A stretch of DNA of 64,000 nt from GCA-2733415 sp964276095 (GTDB lineage Bacteria > Bacteroidota > Bacteroidia > Flavobacteriales > Flavobacteriaceae), in NCBI GenBank assembly GCA_964276095.1, contig CAXYDR010000001.1, forward strand, positions 868,001-932,000, given 5' to 3'. This document shows positions 62,558 through 64,000 of the stretch, piece by piece (positions within the stretch are counted from its first letter, which is position 1; each line of letters opens with the position of its first letter). A program made the translations under genes and the position numbers. Under the pieces are notes generated by a model. It was given only the letters and a program-made list of their open reading frames with translations. It was not told the origin of the DNA and did not search any database.

Positions 62558-63625
62558 ATGGAAGCTATAAAATCTCAAGATTCAATTGTATACTTCAACA
62601 ATGATTGTTATATATCTTTAAATAAACATTTAAAAGAAAACAATTACTCTAAATTATTTATAATAGTTGACGAGAACACACTTGAACATTGTTATCCTGC
62701 TTTTTGTAGTAATATTGAAACAAGCCTTGAAATTGAAGTCGTTCAAATTGAAGCTGGAGAAATAAACAAGAATATAGAAACTTGTTCAGGGGTGTGGAAT
62801 GCGTTATCGGAATTAAATGCCGACAGAAAATGCTTGATTATAAATGTTGGTGGCGGTGTAGTAACTGACTTAGGAGGCTTTGTAGCTTCAACTTATAAAC
62901 GTGGTGTAAATTACATTAATGTTCCTACAAGCTTATTAGCCATGGTTGATGCTTCTGTAGGTGGTAAAACGGGGGTTGATCTAGGTAATTTAAAAAATCA
63001 AATTGGAGTCATAAATACCTCTGAAATGGTTTTGATTGACACGTCTTTTTTAAATACATTACCACAAAATGAAATGCGCTCAGGCTTAGCAGAAATGTTA
63101 AAACATGGTTTAATACAAGATGAACAGTATTGGAATAAAATGACTGATTTATCAACATTAACATCGTCAGATTTAGATAATTTAATTCATGAATCTGTCG
63201 TTATTAAAAACAATGTAGTTACCACAGATCCTACAGAACAAGGTTTGAGAAAAACTTTGAATTTCGGACATACCTTAGGTCACGCCATAGAATCATATTA
63301 TCTAGAAAATGAAACCAAAACAACCTTACTTCACGGAGAAGCGGTAGCTATTGGAATGGTATTAGCTTGCTATATATCAACAAAAATAACCAACTTAAGC
63401 ATAGACACCTGTAACAACATTAAACAAACTATTCTTGACACTTACGAAAAAATTTCTTTTGAAACAGAAGACTTCGACCCCATTATTGAATTAATGAAAT
63501 TTGACAAGAAAAACTCTCACGGAAACATAAACTTCGTATTACTAAGTGCTATTGGAGATACAGTAGTTGACCAAGTTGTACCAAATAATATAATCAAAGA
63601 ATCATTTGACTACTACATGAACTAA
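62558..63625 (+). CDS. aroB: 3-dehydroquinate synthase AroB
   Basis: Second step of the shikimate pathway, turning DAHP into 3-dehydroquinate with NAD and a divalent metal. In 355 residues: NVGGGVVTDLGGFVASTYKR, PTSLLAMVDASVGGKTGVD, RSGLAEMLKHGLIQDEQYW, and metal histidines in FGHTLGHAIES and LLHGEAVAIGM. Its last four bases overlap the stop of the convergent DinB-family gene. Confidence 0.94.
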   Translation: MEAIKSQDSIVYFNNDCYISLNKHLKENNYSKLFIIVDENTLEHCYPAFCSNIETSLEIEVVQIEAGEINKNIETCSGVWNALSELNADRKCLIINVGGGVVTDLGGFVASTYKRGVNYINVPTSLLAMVDASVGGKTGVDLGNLKNQIGVINTSEMVLIDTSFLNTLPQNEMRSGLAEMLKHGLIQDEQYWNKMTDLSTLTSSDLDNLIHESVVIKNNVVTTDPTEQGLRKTLNFGHTLGHAIESYYLENETKTTLLHGEAVAIGMVLACYISTKITNLSIDTCNNIKQTILDTYEKISFETEDFDPIIELMKFDKKNSHGNINFVLLSAIGDTVVDQVVPNNIIKESFDYYMN

Positions 63626-64000
63626 ACCAGATAACGTTCTTTTACGATGTTTACATGATGTATTTGATGACCTAATATAATATAAGCAACTGCCCTTACA
63701 CTCATTGTGTTTTCTCCAGAATTACCGATAGTAAGTAGTGCCTTTTCATCAAAGGAACTAAATAACGTAATGGTTGAATTTCTTACAGCCACAAACTCAT
63801 TTAATAAAGAGGTTAAATTTCTTTTGCTTGCATTTGAATTTGGAGCATAAAAGTTTTCATCATAACCAGGTAAATTAGTTTTGTCATTTCTTGCAAACCT
63901 AAGTGCTCGATATTGAAATATACGTTCAGTATCTATCATATGAAGCATCAACTCCTTAAGCGTCCATTTTCCTTCTTGATAAGAAAAACCTAACTTCTCT
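63622..64000 (-). CDS. DinB family protein, cut at window end
   Basis: The visible part is the C-terminal ~125 residues of a DinB/YfiT-like four-helix protein; the N-terminus is beyond the window. Reading from the window edge gives EKLGFSYQEGKWTLKELMLH, then MIDTERIFQYRALRFARND, and the last metal-ligand region HQIHHVNIVKERY. Metal-binding histidines are plausible at H of ELMLHM and HQIHH. The role may be thiol or metal-dependent chemistry; unknown. Confidence 0.85.
   Translation of the reverse strand, partial: EKLGFSYQEGKWTLKELMLHMIDTERIFQYRALRFARNDKTNLPGYDENFYAPNSNASKRNLTSLLNEFVAVRNSTITLFSSFDEKALLTIGNSGENTMSVRAVAYIILGHQIHHVNIVKERYLV

Overview
The window is chromosomal DNA from a member of the Bacteroidota, almost certainly a Flavobacteriaceae and plausibly a marine, Tenacibaculum/Polaribacter-like organism; the genus is a guess. 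The evidence is the strongly AT-rich DNA with A-rich rather than Shine-Dalgarno leaders, TAnnTTTG-type -7 boxes, a fused lpxC-fabZ gene, the type IX secretion (T9SS) regulator PorX, a T9SS sorting tail on a secreted protein, and a choice-of-anchor-L/OmpA protein. No rRNA, tRNA, transposase, phage or CRISPR signal was seen.

Layout. 1-3.7 kb: the end of a hemerythrin/PAS (DUF438-type) protein, a cytochrome c-dependent nitric oxide reductase operon (CoxIII/NorE-like, NorF-like, NorC, NorB) and a convergent cysteine-bearing Rrf2 (NsrR-like) regulator with a dyad over its promoter. 3.8-9.1 kb: ADP-forming acyl-CoA synthetase, nadA-nadB and a thioredoxin-like protein. 9.3-14.0 kb: a 597-residue cysteine-rich uncharacterised protein, a secreted formylglycine-generating-enzyme-like protein with an upstream TGA-N6-TCA dyad, a small conserved protein often mislabelled NqrF, and a DUF1853 gene with no usable start codon. 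14.1-16.7 kb: msrB-msrA-selO redox repair. 16.8-31 kb: two DEAD-box helicases, cold-shock-domain, YHS, DoxX and LysE proteins, a uracil-DNA glycosylase-family protein, topB, an RluE-like pseudouridine synthase, recQ, a tandem array of four tiny identical genes, DUF1456, and an MscS-type channel.

31-46 kb: surface-protein genes, then a five-gene leftward locus (34.9-44.8 kb) that reads as a rearranged Pel-type exopolysaccharide system: PelF-like glycosyltransferase, PelG-like flippase, GH114-type hydrolase, a large multi-TM protein of unknown role, and a 1276-residue lipoprotein that joins a PelA-like deacetylase domain, a helical/TPR-like scaffold and a PelB-like outer-membrane barrel in one chain. 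45-64 kb: core genes (RlmI-like methyltransferase, M16 peptidase, sucD, an LpxD paralogue, efp, lpxA, lpxC-fabZ, lpxD, HD hydrolase, porX, tsaE, alanine dehydrogenase, proline dehydrogenase, aroB, a cut-off DinB protein).

The two most unusual things are (a) four perfect-register 121-bp tandem repeats at 26,441-26,890, each coding the same 28-residue basic peptide although their DNA differs at 11 codons, every change being third-position and synonymous; and (b) the compact Pel-like locus with its deacetylase/scaffold/barrel fusion. Both are inferences from sequence reading only.
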